From Telluria antibiotica (GTDB lineage Bacteria; Pseudomonadota; Gammaproteobacteria; Burkholderiales; Burkholderiaceae_D): a DNA stretch of 64,000 bases. Both the position numbers and the translations under genes were made by a program. The DNA lies in the NCBI RefSeq assembly GCF_011682055.1, contig NZ_JAAQOM010000011.1, positions 186,001 through 250,000 of the forward strand. Direction: 5' to 3'. This document shows positions 43,097 through 51,380 of the stretch, piece by piece; within the stretch, counting starts at the first letter, position 1, and every line of letters begins with the position of its first letter. Under the pieces are notes generated by a model. That model worked only from the letters and a program-made list of their open reading frames with translations. It searched no databases and had not been told where the DNA came from.

Positions 43097-44236
43097 TCAC
43101 ACGCCGCGGGAACGGTCCGCGTTGAACTGGACGCGGAACTCATTGAACCGATCCGCATCGATGGCATCGCGGATCTCCTGCATGAGGTTCAGGTAGTAAT
43201 GCAGGTTGTGGATGGTATTCAGCCGCGCCCCGAGGATTTCCTTGGACCGGTGCAGGTGGTGCAGATAAGCCCGCGAGAAATTCTTGCAGCAATAGCACGA
43301 GCACGACTCGTCCAGCGGCGACTGGTCGTCCTTGTAGCGGGCGTTCTTGATCTTGAGGTCGCCGAAGCGGGTGAACAGCCAGCCGTTGCGCGCGTTCCGG
43401 GTCGGCATCACGCAGTCGAACATGTCGACGCCGTTCGCGACGCCTTCCACGAGGTCTTCCGGCGTGCCGACGCCCATCAGGTAGTGCGGCTTGTTCTCCG
43501 GCAGGCGGGGGCCGACGTGCTGCAGCACGCGCATCATGTCTTCCTTCGGCTCGCCCACCGACAGGCCGCCGATGGCCAGGCCCGGGAAGTCAATCTCTTC
43601 GAGGCCCGCGAGCGATTCGTCGCGCAGGCGCTCGTACATGCCGCCCTGGACGATGCCGAACAGCGCGTTCGGGTTCTCGCCCTTATTAAATTCGTTCATC
43701 GACCGTTGGGCCCAGCGCAGCGACATGCGCATCGACTTCGCGGCTTCCTCGGCCGTCGCGGGGCGGCCGTCGATCTCGTACGGCGTGCACTCGTCGAACT
43801 GCATGACGATGTCGGAGTTCAGCGAGCGCTGGATCTGCATCGAGATTTCCGGCGACAGGAACAGGCGCGAGCCGTCGATCGGCGACGCGAACTTCACGCC
43901 CTCTTCCGTGATCTTGCGCATCGCACCCAGCGAGAACACCTGGAAGCCGCCGGAGTCCGTGAGGATCGGCTTGTCCCAGCCCATGAAGCCGTGCAGGCCG
44001 CCGAACTTGTCCATCACGTCCGTGCCCGGGCGCAGCCACAGGTGGAACGTGTTGCCGAGGATGATCTGCGAACCGACTTCCTTCAGCTCGTTCGGCGCCA
44101 TCGCCTTGACGGAGCCATAGGTCCCGACGGGCATGAAGATGGGCGTCTCGATGGTGCCGTGGTTCAGGGTCAAGCGGCCGCGCCGCGCGTGCGACAGGCC
44201 GCTCGTGTCTTTCTTGAGGAGGGTGAATTCGAGCAT
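43097..44236 (-). CDS. tgt: Queuine tRNA-ribosyltransferase
   Basis: Exchanges guanine-34 for preQ1 in tRNAs with GUN anticodons, the insertion step of queuosine synthesis. The protein has 379 residues. The catalytic aspartates lie in LTDSGGFQVFSLG and DMFDCVMPTRNARNG. The zinc site is CSCYCC followed by HNLHYY near the C-terminus. The start MLEFTLLKKDTSG at 44236 is the family's usual one. It follows queA after a 4-base gap, forming a queuosine operon. Confidence 0.96.
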   Translation of the reverse strand: MLEFTLLKKDTSGLSHARRGRLTLNHGTIETPIFMPVGTYGSVKAMAPNELKEVGSQIILGNTFHLWLRPGTDVMDKFGGLHGFMGWDKPILTDSGGFQVFSLGAMRKITEEGVKFASPIDGSRLFLSPEISMQIQRSLNSDIVMQFDECTPYEIDGRPATAEEAAKSMRMSLRWAQRSMNEFNKGENPNALFGIVQGGMYERLRDESLAGLEEIDFPGLAIGGLSVGEPKEDMMRVLQHVGPRLPENKPHYLMGVGTPEDLVEGVANGVDMFDCVMPTRNARNGWLFTRFGDLKIKNARYKDDQSPLDESCSCYCCKNFSRAYLHHLHRSKEILGARLNTIHNLHYYLNLMQEIRDAIDADRFNEFRVQFNADRSRGV

Positions 44237-44240
44237 GGGT

Positions 44241-45284
44241 TCAATTCTTGGTTGCGCGTGATGCCGTCGTGAGCAGCATCGCGTCGCCGTAGCTGAAGAA
44301 GCGGTATTCGCTGGCGATCGCGTGTGCGTACGCCTTGCGAATCTCGTCATAGCCGGCGAAGGCCGAAACGAGCATCATCAGCGTCGACTTGGGCAGGTGG
44401 AAGTTCGTGATCAGGCGAGTGACCGTCTTGAAGGCGTAACCCGGCGTGATGAACAGATTCGTGTCGCCGCTGCCGGCCACGAGTTCGCCCGACTGCGATG
44501 CCGATTCCAGCGCGCGCAGCGACGTCGTGCCGACGGCGACCACGTCGCGTCCGGCCTGCTGCGCGGCGCGCACGGCGTCGACGGTCTCTTGCGGGATCGT
44601 GTACCACTCGCTGTGCATCTTGTGCTCGGCGAGGTTTTCCACGCGCACGGGCTGGAACGTGCCGGCGCCCACGTGCAGCGTGACGCACGCGATGCGCACA
44701 CCCTTCGCCGCGACCCTGGCGAGCAGCGCCTCATCGAAATGCAGGCCGGCCGTCGGCGCGGCGACGGCGCCCGGTTCTTTCGAATAGACGGTCTGGTAAC
44801 GCTGCTCGTCGAAGTCGTCGGCATCGTGCTCGATGTACGGCGGCAGCGGCAGGCGGCCGTGGGCCTCGATCAGCTCGAACACGTCGCCGTCGAAGTGCAA
44901 GGTGAAGAATTCGCCGGCGCGTTCGCCGACGCCCACGTCGAATGCGTCCGCCAGGCGGATGCGCGAGCCGGCCTTCGGCGACTTCGAGGCGCGCACCTGC
45001 GCGAGCACCGTGCGCGGGTCGAGCACGCGCTCGACGAGCACCTCGACCTGGCCTCCCGTATCCTTCTGGCCGAAGAAGCGCGCCTTCAGCACCCGCGTGT
45101 TGTTCATCACGAGCGTGTCGCCGGCGGCGAGCTGGTCGACGATGTCGGAGAAATGACGGTCGGTGATGCGGTCGCCGTCCAGCTGCAGCAGGCGCGACGC
45201 GCTGCGGTCGGGCAGCGGCACCTGGGCGATGCGCTCGGGCGGCAGGTCGAAGTCGAAGTCGGAGAGGGAGTACGTTTTGCTCAT
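44241..45284 (-). CDS. queA: S-adenosylmethionine:tRNA ribosyltransferase-isomerase
   Basis: Converts preQ1 in tRNA to epoxyqueuosine by transferring the ribose of S-adenosylmethionine. The protein has 347 residues, beginning MSKTYSLSDFDFDLPPERIAQVP. Landmarks are GDTLVMNNTRVLKARFFG, AAPTAGLHFDEALL, CVTLHVGAGTFQPVR and FITPGYAFK, in family order. It is the first gene of the queA-tgt pair and is divergent from recG. Confidence 0.96.
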   Translation of the reverse strand: MSKTYSLSDFDFDLPPERIAQVPLPDRSASRLLQLDGDRITDRHFSDIVDQLAAGDTLVMNNTRVLKARFFGQKDTGGQVEVLVERVLDPRTVLAQVRASKSPKAGSRIRLADAFDVGVGERAGEFFTLHFDGDVFELIEAHGRLPLPPYIEHDADDFDEQRYQTVYSKEPGAVAAPTAGLHFDEALLARVAAKGVRIACVTLHVGAGTFQPVRVENLAEHKMHSEWYTIPQETVDAVRAAQQAGRDVVAVGTTSLRALESASQSGELVAGSGDTNLFITPGYAFKTVTRLITNFHLPKSTLMMLVSAFAGYDEIRKAYAHAIASEYRFFSYGDAMLLTTASRATKN

Positions 45285-45438
45285 CTTGGCTGGGAAAAAC
45301 TGGTGCCGGCGCCTTACAATACGGGCTACAGCGTGCGGCGAACCCATTATTTTACACCCGGATTTCAGCCGGCGGGCGCAGGCCATCACCGTTATGCGCA
45401 AATACTGATAAGCCGACAACACGCCCCAACGAACCGTC

Positions 45439-47523
45439 ATGCCAGCCATGAATGCCAAACCGGCGGCCAACGCCGCCGCCAAGCCAGCACCGAAAAGCAT
45501 CGAGAGCAAGCTCGCCAAGCTGGGCCTGCGCACGGACATGGACCTCGTGCTGCACCTGCCCATGCGCTACGAGGACGAGACGCAGATCGTGCCCATCCGC
45601 GAAGCCTGCCTGCGCGGCGGCCACGTGTCGCAGGTCGAAGGCGTCGTCACGAAGAACGAGATCGCTTATAAACCGCGGCGCCAGCTGCTGGTGACCATCG
45701 CCGACGAGACCTCCGACATCCAGCTGCGCTTCATGAATTTCTACGGCAGCCAGGTCAAGCAACTGGCCGAGGGCACGCGCCTGCGTGCGCGCAGCGAGGT
45801 GCGGCACGGCTTCTTCGGCGCGGAGATGGTCCATCCGGTCTACAAGATCGTCAACGAGGGCGCCCCGCTCCCCGACTCGCTCACGCCCGTGTATCCGTCC
45901 GGCGAGGGCTTGTCGCAGACGGTGCTGCGGCGCGCGATCGCGGACGCGATGAAGCGCGTGGACTGGACCGACACCGTGCCGCGCGCCGTGCGCGAGAAGC
46001 TGAACCTGGCCGAGTTCCAGCCGGCCGTGCGCCTGCTGCACTACCCGCCGCCGGACGTCGACGAGCACGCGCTGACGGAACGCAGCCACCCCGCGTGGAC
46101 GCGCGTGAAGTTCGACGAACTGCTCGCGCAGCAGTTGTCGCTGAAACGCGCGCAGCAGGCACGCCGCGAAAAAGGGGCGCCGGTGCTGGGTGCCGTCGGC
46201 GCATTGTCGGACGCGTTTTTAAAGACGCTGCCGTTCAAGCTGACCAACGCCCAGCAGCGCGTCGTCGAAGAAATCCGCCGCGACCTGCGCGAGGACTATC
46301 CGATGCAGCGCCTGCTGCAGGGCGACGTCGGCAGCGGCAAGACGGTCGTCGCCGCGCTCGCCGCCGCGCAGGCCATCGACAGCGGCTACCAGGCCGCGCT
46401 GATGGCGCCGACGGAGATCCTGGCCGAGCAGCACTTCCGCAAGATCGCCGCGTGGATGGAACCGCTGGGCGTGAAGGTCGCGTGGCTGACGGGCAGCCTG
46501 AAGAAAAAGGACAAGACGGCGGCCAGCGACATGGCGGAATCGGGCGAAGCGCAGCTCGTGATCGGCACGCATGCCCTCATCCAGGACAGCGTGCAGTTCG
46601 CGAAGCTGGGACTCGTGCTCGTCGACGAACAGCACCGCTTCGGCGTGGGCCAGCGCCTCACCTTGCGCAACAAGGGGTCCGACGGCCTCGTGCCGCACCA
46701 GTTGATGATGTCGGCGACGCCGATCCCGCGCACGCTGGCGATGACGTATTACGCCGACCTGGAAGTATCCATCATCGACGAGCTGCCGCCGGGCCGTACG
46801 CCCATCGTCACGCGCGCCATCGACCAGAACCGGCGCGACGAAGTCATCGCACGCGTGCACGCGGCCGCGCAGGAGGGCCGGCAGGTGTACTGGGTCTGCC
46901 CGCTGATCGAGGAATCGGAAGCGCTGCAGCTGCAGACGGCCACCGAGACGTACGAGACGCTCGCCGCCGCCCTGCCCGACCTCGTCGTGGGCCTCGTGCA
47001 CGGGCGCATGAAACCGGCGGAGAAGCAGGTGATCATGGACGCGTTTTCCGCGGGCGACGTGCACGTGCTCGTGGCGACGACGGTGATCGAGGTGGGCGTG
47101 GACGTGCCGAACGCGTCGCTGATGGTGATCGAGCACGCGGAGCGCTTCGGCCTGTCGCAGCTACACCAGCTGCGCGGCCGCGTGGGCCGCGGCTCGGCTG
47201 CGAGCGTGTGCCTGCTGCTGTATCAAAGCCCACTGGGCCCAGTCGCCAAGCAGCGCCTGATGACGATGCGCGAGACGACGGACGGCTTCGAGATCGCGCG
47301 GCGCGACCTGGAGATCCGCGGCCCCGGCGAATTCCTCGGCGCGCGCCAGTCCGGCCAGGCCATGCTGCGCTTCGCGAACCTGGAGACGGACCAGTGGATC
47401 GTCGAGCAGGCGCGCGACGTGGCGGCGTGGTTGCTGGAGTCGGACCGGCCCGAGGCCGAGGCCATTGTCGATGCGCACCTGCAGCGCTGGCTGGGCGGGC
47501 GGGAGGAGTTCTTGAAGGTTTAA
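45439..47523 (+). CDS. recG: ATP-dependent DNA helicase RecG
   Basis: Monomeric double-strand DNA translocase that remodels stalled replication forks and branched intermediates. The protein has 694 residues. The N-terminal wedge/OB domain (60-170) is followed by helicase motifs: I at residue 295 (GDVGSGKT), II (VDEQHRFG), III (MSATPIPRT) and VI (HQLRGRVGRG). The TRCF-like C-terminal part is present. ATG at 45439 or 45448 may start it. It is a single gene. Confidence 0.96.
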   Translation: MPAMNAKPAANAAAKPAPKSIESKLAKLGLRTDMDLVLHLPMRYEDETQIVPIREACLRGGHVSQVEGVVTKNEIAYKPRRQLLVTIADETSDIQLRFMNFYGSQVKQLAEGTRLRARSEVRHGFFGAEMVHPVYKIVNEGAPLPDSLTPVYPSGEGLSQTVLRRAIADAMKRVDWTDTVPRAVREKLNLAEFQPAVRLLHYPPPDVDEHALTERSHPAWTRVKFDELLAQQLSLKRAQQARREKGAPVLGAVGALSDAFLKTLPFKLTNAQQRVVEEIRRDLREDYPMQRLLQGDVGSGKTVVAALAAAQAIDSGYQAALMAPTEILAEQHFRKIAAWMEPLGVKVAWLTGSLKKKDKTAASDMAESGEAQLVIGTHALIQDSVQFAKLGLVLVDEQHRFGVGQRLTLRNKGSDGLVPHQLMMSATPIPRTLAMTYYADLEVSIIDELPPGRTPIVTRAIDQNRRDEVIARVHAAAQEGRQVYWVCPLIEESEALQLQTATETYETLAAALPDLVVGLVHGRMKPAEKQVIMDAFSAGDVHVLVATTVIEVGVDVPNASLMVIEHAERFGLSQLHQLRGRVGRGSAASVCLLLYQSPLGPVAKQRLMTMRETTDGFEIARRDLEIRGPGEFLGARQSGQAMLRFANLETDQWIVEQARDVAAWLLESDRPEAEAIVDAHLQRWLGGREEFLKV

Positions 47524-47556
47524 CGGTCGTGACGGCCGTTAACACTGTGCCGACGT

Positions 47557-47585
47557 CCGCGTGGGCACGGGGTGCCCACCCTACG
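47557..47585 (-). repeat. REP-like single unit after recG
   Basis: CGCGTGGGCACGGGGTGCCCACC... then CTACG, preceded by a spacer-like GTGCCGACGTC, as if one half of an inverted pair was lost. Confidence 0.8.
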
Positions 47586-47651
47586 TCAAACCCGGTCCAC
47601 ACAAAGGAAATGGCCCGCGAACGGGCCATTGTCATGACGCTTTGACGCGTA

Positions 47652-47924
47652 TTACTTGGTCGGTGCCGGTGCCGTCGCGTCGGCCGCGGCATCCTTCTTC
47701 GCACCCTTCTGCCCCGTCGTGGCGACGGCCTTCTTGTGGCGCTTGACGACGCCCACGTGCTTCTTGCCTTCCTTCGTGTCCTGCTTGTCGTGCGCGGCTT
47801 CCGCCTTCGCGACGGCCGGCGGCGTGGCCGAATCAGGTGCGGTCGTCGGCGCCGGCGCCGGGGTCTGGGCGAATGCGGCGGTGGCGAACAGGCCGGCGAT
47901 CAGGGTGGCGATGGTACGTTTCAT
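47652..47924 (-). CDS. Small exported Ala/Lys-rich protein, family member 1
   Basis: A 90-residue protein beginning MKRTIATLIAGLFATAAFAQ, a signal peptide nearly identical to its four paralogues here. The mature part is rich in Ala, Lys, Pro and Thr with a basic, His-containing centre (GKKHVGVVKRHKKA) and a PAPTK end. It lacks the long helical repeat of the others. It begins 53 bases after the stop of the next paralogue and has no operator of its own, so it is probably co-transcribed. Composition recalls the E. coli acid-shock protein Asr; homology is not shown. A short stem (47609-47630) follows. Confidence 0.72.
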   Translation of the reverse strand: MKRTIATLIAGLFATAAFAQTPAPAPTTAPDSATPPAVAKAEAAHDKQDTKEGKKHVGVVKRHKKAVATTGQKGAKKDAAADATAPAPTK

Positions 47925-47977
47925 GACGTTGGCTCCTGCGTGATGCGGTGAACGGGTCGGTCAGTATGCGCCGATAC

Positions 47978-48310
47978 TTATTTTGCCGGCGCCGGGGTCA
48001 CGGCAGCGACGGTCGTGTCCTTGGCGGCTTCGGTCTTGGCCGCAGCGGTCTTGGCGGCATGCTTGGCCTTGGCCTTCGTGTGCTTGGCAGCGACCTTGGC
48101 GCTCTTCACGTCGGCTTTCGCTTCCGCCTTGGCGTCAGCCTTGGCTTCCTTGGCCTCGACCTTGGCTTCCTTCACTTCCGCCTTGGCAGCTTGTTTTTCC
48201 TGCTTGGCTTCGACCTTGGCCGCGGCCGGGGTGGCGGCAGGCGCGGGCGCCTGGGCGAAGGCAGCGGTTGCGAACAGGCCGGCGATCAGGGTAGCGATGG
48301 TCTTTTTCAT
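47978..48310 (-). CDS. Small exported Ala/Lys-rich protein, family member 2
   Basis: A 110-residue protein with the shared 20-residue signal peptide. From about residue 30 the mature part consists of Ala/Lys/Glu 11-residue units (KAEVKEAKVEA, KADVKSAKVAA) expected to form a long straight helix, then a basic KHTKAKAKHAAK module and a VTPAPAK tail. There is no known enzyme motif. The start is fixed by the conserved signal peptide and GAGGA upstream. Its promoter region carries the direct-repeat operator at 48404-48437. Confidence 0.78.
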   Translation of the reverse strand: MKKTIATLIAGLFATAAFAQAPAPAATPAAAKVEAKQEKQAAKAEVKEAKVEAKEAKADAKAEAKADVKSAKVAAKHTKAKAKHAAKTAAAKTEAAKDTTVAAVTPAPAK

Positions 48311-48403
48311 GATGAAGGGTCCTCGTAGTTTTGGGGTTGCGTGACCACGTTTGCGTGTCACTTGTACCTGAAACGGCCCATCCCGCCCGCCTGTTGACGC
48401 GAT

Positions 48404-48437
48404 TTACAAATGCTAACAAGGCTGACAAACGCTTACA
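48404..48437 (-). promoter_or_regulatory. Direct-repeat operator of family member 2
   Basis: TTACAAATGCTAACA, then 4 bases, then GACAAACGCTTACA. On the coding strand this is GTAAG..GTCAG..GTTAG..GTAAA with about 10-base steps. It overlaps the stop codon of the DJ-1-like gene. Confidence 0.55.
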
Positions 48438-49113
48438 GCTCAGCCGTATTCGCCAACGTCGCCTCGACCTGCGCCAGCCGCGGCGCCACCATCGCGCGGT
48501 AGCGTGCCACCAGCTCGGGCCCCGCGCCGTCGGGCGATCCCGCGTTGAAAGGCGGCCGCGGATCGTATTCGAGCGCCAGCTGGATCGTGCGCGCGACGTC
48601 TTCGCCCGCCAGCTCGGCCGCCAGCGCGAGGCCGAAGTCGATGCCCGCCGTCACGCCGCCGCCGGAGATGCGATTGCGGTCGCGCACGATGCGCTCGGCC
48701 ACCGGCACGGCGCCGAAGCGTGTCAGCAACGGCAGCCATATCCAGTGGCACGCGGACCGGTAGCCGTCGAGCAGGCCGGCGGCGCCCAGCACGAGCGAGC
48801 CGTTGCAGACGGACGTGACGTAGCGCGCCTGCCCGCCCTGGCGGCGCAGGAAGGCCAGCGTATCGGCGTCGCCGAACAGCTTCTCGATGCCGAAGCCGCC
48901 CGGCACGCACAGCACGTCCAGCGGCGGGCAGTCGGCGAACGTCGTCGTCGGATTGATCGTGAAGCCGACGTCCGTCGGCACCGGGTCGCGTGTCTTCCAC
49001 ACGAGGTGCACCTGCGCGCCGGGGACGCGGCTCAGGATCTGGGCGGGACCGGTGAGGTCGAGCTGGGTCACGTGGGGAAACAGCAGGAATCCGATGTGCA
49101 AGGCAGTGGTCAT
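48433..49113 (-). CDS. DJ-1/PfpI family protein (isonitrile hydratase-like)
   Basis: A 226-residue cytosolic protein of the DJ-1/PfpI superfamily. The nucleophile elbow is SVCNGSLVLGAAGLLDG with its cysteine, and LDLTGPAQILSRVPG lies near the N-terminus, as in isonitrile hydratase and related enzymes. FNAGSPDGAGPELVARYR closes it. The true substrate is unknown. The start at 49113 follows CGGAG. It is divergent from a GlxA-type regulator that has the same type of domain, which suggests the two work together. Confidence 0.85.
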   Translation of the reverse strand: MTTALHIGFLLFPHVTQLDLTGPAQILSRVPGAQVHLVWKTRDPVPTDVGFTINPTTTFADCPPLDVLCVPGGFGIEKLFGDADTLAFLRRQGGQARYVTSVCNGSLVLGAAGLLDGYRSACHWIWLPLLTRFGAVPVAERIVRDRNRISGGGVTAGIDFGLALAAELAGEDVARTIQLALEYDPRPPFNAGSPDGAGPELVARYRAMVAPRLAQVEATLANTAEL

Positions 49114-49198
49114 GGCAGGCTCCGTCGATGAAAGGTGACGCCATTCTAGGAAGTGGCTAGCATTGGCAGCAATGTCAATCTTTTGTCGAATCCTGCCA

Positions 49199-50194
49199 AT
49201 GCCATCCAGACTCCGCCAGGTCGCCCTGCTCGCCTTCGACGGCGTGCAGGTGCTCGACGTCACCGGGCCGGCCGCCGTCTTCGGCGCCGCCAACGACGCC
49301 GCCGTCCACCTCACCGGCAGCCCGTTCTACCGCCTCCACATCCTGTCGCCACAGGGCGGCCACGTGACGAGCAACTGCGGCCTCGCACTCGTGACGGCGC
49401 CACTGGCAGGGCTCAAGCCGGGCGCGCTGGACACGGTGCTCGTCGCCGGCGGGAGCAAGCGCGGCCTGCAGGCACTGGCACAGGATGTGGCCGCGCAGGC
49501 ATGGCTGCGGCGCGCGTGCGCGCGGGCGCGCCGCTACGGATCCGTGTGCACGGGCGCGTTCGCGCTGGCGGCGTGCGGCCTGCTGGACGGCAAGCGCGTC
49601 GCCACGCATTGGGAAGCGACCGATATCCTCGGGCGCACCTATCCGGGCGTCGAGGTCGACGCCAATGCGCTGTACGTCGAGGATGGCCGCACGTGGACGT
49701 CGGCCGGCGTCACCACCGGCATCGACATGTGCCTGGCGCTCGTCGCGCGCGACCTGGGCGACGCGGTGGCCAACGCGATCGCGCGGCGCCTCGTGCTGTA
49801 CGCGCGGCGGCCGGGCTATCAATCGCAGTTCAGCACCGTGCTGGCGGCGCAGGAAAAAGCGGACGCGCCGTTCGCCGGCCTCGTCGACTGGATCCGCGCA
49901 CATCTCGACGACGCACTGGACGTGGCCAGCCTGGCGGCGCGCGCGGGGATGTCGCCGCGCACGTTCCACCGCCGCTTCACGGACGCAATGGGCGAGACGC
50001 CGGCGCGCTTCGTCGAGACGCTGCGCCTCGACCATGCGCGCGGCCTGCTGCAGACGACGCTGGCGCTGAAGTCGGTCGCCGCGCAGACGGGCTACCCGAC
50101 GCCGGCCCAGTTGTCGAAAGCGTTCGCGCGCCGTTTCGGCGTGAGCCCGGGCCTGTTCCGCGCGATGCATCGCGATGGGCCGGCGACGCCGTAA
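49199..50194 (+). CDS. GlxA family AraC-type regulator
   Basis: A 331-residue regulator: DJ-1/PfpI-like domain at residues 1-190 (VALLAFDGVQVLDVTGPAAVF, with SVCTGAFALAACGLLDGK keeping the cysteine position), then an AraC DNA-binding domain (DVASLAARAGMSPRTFHRRFTD and the second helix-turn-helix near YPTPAQLSKAFARRFGVSP). The start at 49199 is chosen over one 12 codons earlier because RLRQVALLAFDGVQ is the family start. It probably controls the divergent DJ-1-like gene. Confidence 0.87.
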   Translation: MPSRLRQVALLAFDGVQVLDVTGPAAVFGAANDAAVHLTGSPFYRLHILSPQGGHVTSNCGLALVTAPLAGLKPGALDTVLVAGGSKRGLQALAQDVAAQAWLRRACARARRYGSVCTGAFALAACGLLDGKRVATHWEATDILGRTYPGVEVDANALYVEDGRTWTSAGVTTGIDMCLALVARDLGDAVANAIARRLVLYARRPGYQSQFSTVLAAQEKADAPFAGLVDWIRAHLDDALDVASLAARAGMSPRTFHRRFTDAMGETPARFVETLRLDHARGLLQTTLALKSVAAQTGYPTPAQLSKAFARRFGVSPGLFRAMHRDGPATP

Positions 50195-50219
50195 AAAAAG
50201 CCCGCATCGCGCGGGCTTT
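50193..50219 (-). terminator. Terminator of family member 3
   Basis: AAAGCCCGC (50197-50205) pairs with GCGGGCTTT (50211-50219). On the minus strand a T run follows. It overlaps the stop codon of the plus-strand regulator. Confidence 0.82.
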
Positions 50220-50236
50220 CGGAGGGGACTGCGGGA

Positions 50237-50542
50237 TTACTTGGCAACCGGTGCCGTCGTGTCGGCGGCGACGGTCGTGTCCTTCGCGGCTTCTTTCTTC
50301 ACGGCGTGGTGCTTGGCCTTGTGCTTGCGGTGCATCGCGTGCTTGGCGCTGGCTTTGGCTTCCTTCGCGTCGGCCTTGGCAGCCTGTGCGTCGGCTTTCG
50401 CGGCCTTCACGTCGGCGTTGGCTTCGGTCTTCGCGACGGAGGGCGTCGCGGTCGTCGTCGTCGTGGCGGCAGGTGCCGGGGTCTGGGCGAAAGCTGCGGT
50501 GGCGAACAGGCCGGCGATCAGGGTGGCGATGGTCTTTTTCAT
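50237..50542 (-). CDS. Small exported Ala/Lys-rich protein, family member 3
   Basis: A 101-residue protein with the shared signal peptide. The mature part has a short Ala/Lys/Asp helix (ADVKAAKADAQAAKADAKEAK) and a strongly basic, His-rich module (SAKHAMHRKHKAKHHAVKK) that could bind metal or polyanions, then TTVAADTTAPVAK. It has its own upstream operator and its own terminator, so it is a single transcript. Confidence 0.77.
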   Translation of the reverse strand: MKKTIATLIAGLFATAAFAQTPAPAATTTTTATPSVAKTEANADVKAAKADAQAAKADAKEAKASAKHAMHRKHKAKHHAVKKEAAKDTTVAADTTAPVAK

Positions 50543-50637
50543 GATGATGAGTCCTCAGAGGTTGTTTGGGGCTGGTGCACGTCGTTGCGTGTCACTTGAT
50601 CCTGAAAACGCGGGCGGCTGCGGGCTTGTTGACGGGC

Positions 50638-50653
50638 TTTACAAACGCTTACA
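50638..50653 (-). promoter_or_regulatory. Operator of family member 3
   Basis: TTTACAAACGCTTACA, one strong repeat pair; the outer pair seen at the other three genes is not clear here. It ends 95 bases before the start codon, as at the paralogues. Confidence 0.5.
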
Positions 50654-50672
50654 ACCGGCCGCGTGGGCTTCA

Positions 50673-51164
50673 TTACTGGGTGACCGGAGCGGCAGGTGCC
50701 GGCGCCGGAGCGGCTTCCGGTGCAGGGGTCGCTGCCGGTGCGGGCGCCGGCGTGGCGTCGGCAGCAGGCGCCGGGGTCGGCGTCGCTTCAGGTGCCGGTG
50801 CCGGCTTCTCGGTCGGTGCCGGCGTGGCCGAGGAGGTGTCGCTGGTGTTATTCATGGTGTCGGTCCTCGCCGCATGCTTGGCCTTGTGCTTCGCGTGCTT
50901 GGCGCTGGCCTTCGCTGCCTTGGCATCGGTCTTGGCGGCCGTCGCATCGGCTTGCGCCGCCTTCATGTCGGCGGATGCCGTTTTCGTGTCGGCAGGCATT
51001 GCCTTGGTCGTGGTCGTGGTCTTCGATGCCTTCACGTCGGCATTGTTGACCAGCACGGCTTGCTTCGAGGCAGGCGCTGCGGGCTTCGTGGCCGGGGCGG
51101 GCGTCTGGGCGAAAGCTGCGGTGGCGAACAGGCCGGCGATCAGGGTAGCGATGGTTTTTTTCAT
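50673..51164 (-). CDS. Small exported Ala/Lys/Pro-rich protein, family member 4
   Basis: The longest paralogue, 163 residues, with the shared signal peptide. The middle part (KTASADMKAAQADATAAK) is helical and leads into the basic SAKHAKHKAKHAAR module. The last 45 residues are a Pro-Ala repeat (PAPEATPTPAPAADATPAP) expected to be extended, similar in style to periplasm-spanning linkers. It has its own operator at 51259-51293. No enzymatic motif is seen. Confidence 0.77.
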   Translation of the reverse strand: MKKTIATLIAGLFATAAFAQTPAPATKPAAPASKQAVLVNNADVKASKTTTTTKAMPADTKTASADMKAAQADATAAKTDAKAAKASAKHAKHKAKHAARTDTMNNTSDTSSATPAPTEKPAPAPEATPTPAPAADATPAPAPAATPAPEAAPAPAPAAPVTQ

Positions 51165-51258
51165 GATGAAGGGTCCTCGAAGTTGATCGGTCATGGTGCA
51201 CATCGTTCGTGTGTCACTTATGCCTTCAACGGCTGCGTCCGTCGGTCTGTTGACGCAC

Positions 51259-51293
51259 TTTACAAACGGTTACGTCGCTGACGGATGCTTACA
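51259..51293 (-). promoter_or_regulatory. Direct-repeat operator of family member 4
   Basis: TTTACAAACGGTTACG, 4 bases, GACGGATGCTTACA. The TACA-n4-GTTAC part fits the published RstA box (TACATNTNGTTACA) best of the four sites. Confidence 0.6.
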
Positions 51294-51334
51294 GGAACTG
51301 CAACTGCCTTGGCGATCCGGCACGATAGATACCA

Positions 51335-51362
51335 AAGAAAAAGCCCGCATCGTGCGGGCTTT
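51335..51362 (-). terminator. Terminator of family member 5
   Basis: AAAGCCCGCA (51340-51349) pairs with TGCGGGCTTT (51353-51362), followed by a T-rich stretch on the minus strand. Confidence 0.82.
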
Positions 51363-51380
51363 CGATAGAGCATCGGCAGA

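Noticed and set aside
50175..51281. A plus-strand frame through the exported-protein genes
   Set aside because: It reads Leu/Arg/Gly repeats complementary to Ala/Lys-rich coding sequence. The minus strand has conserved signal peptides and ribosome sites at each gene.
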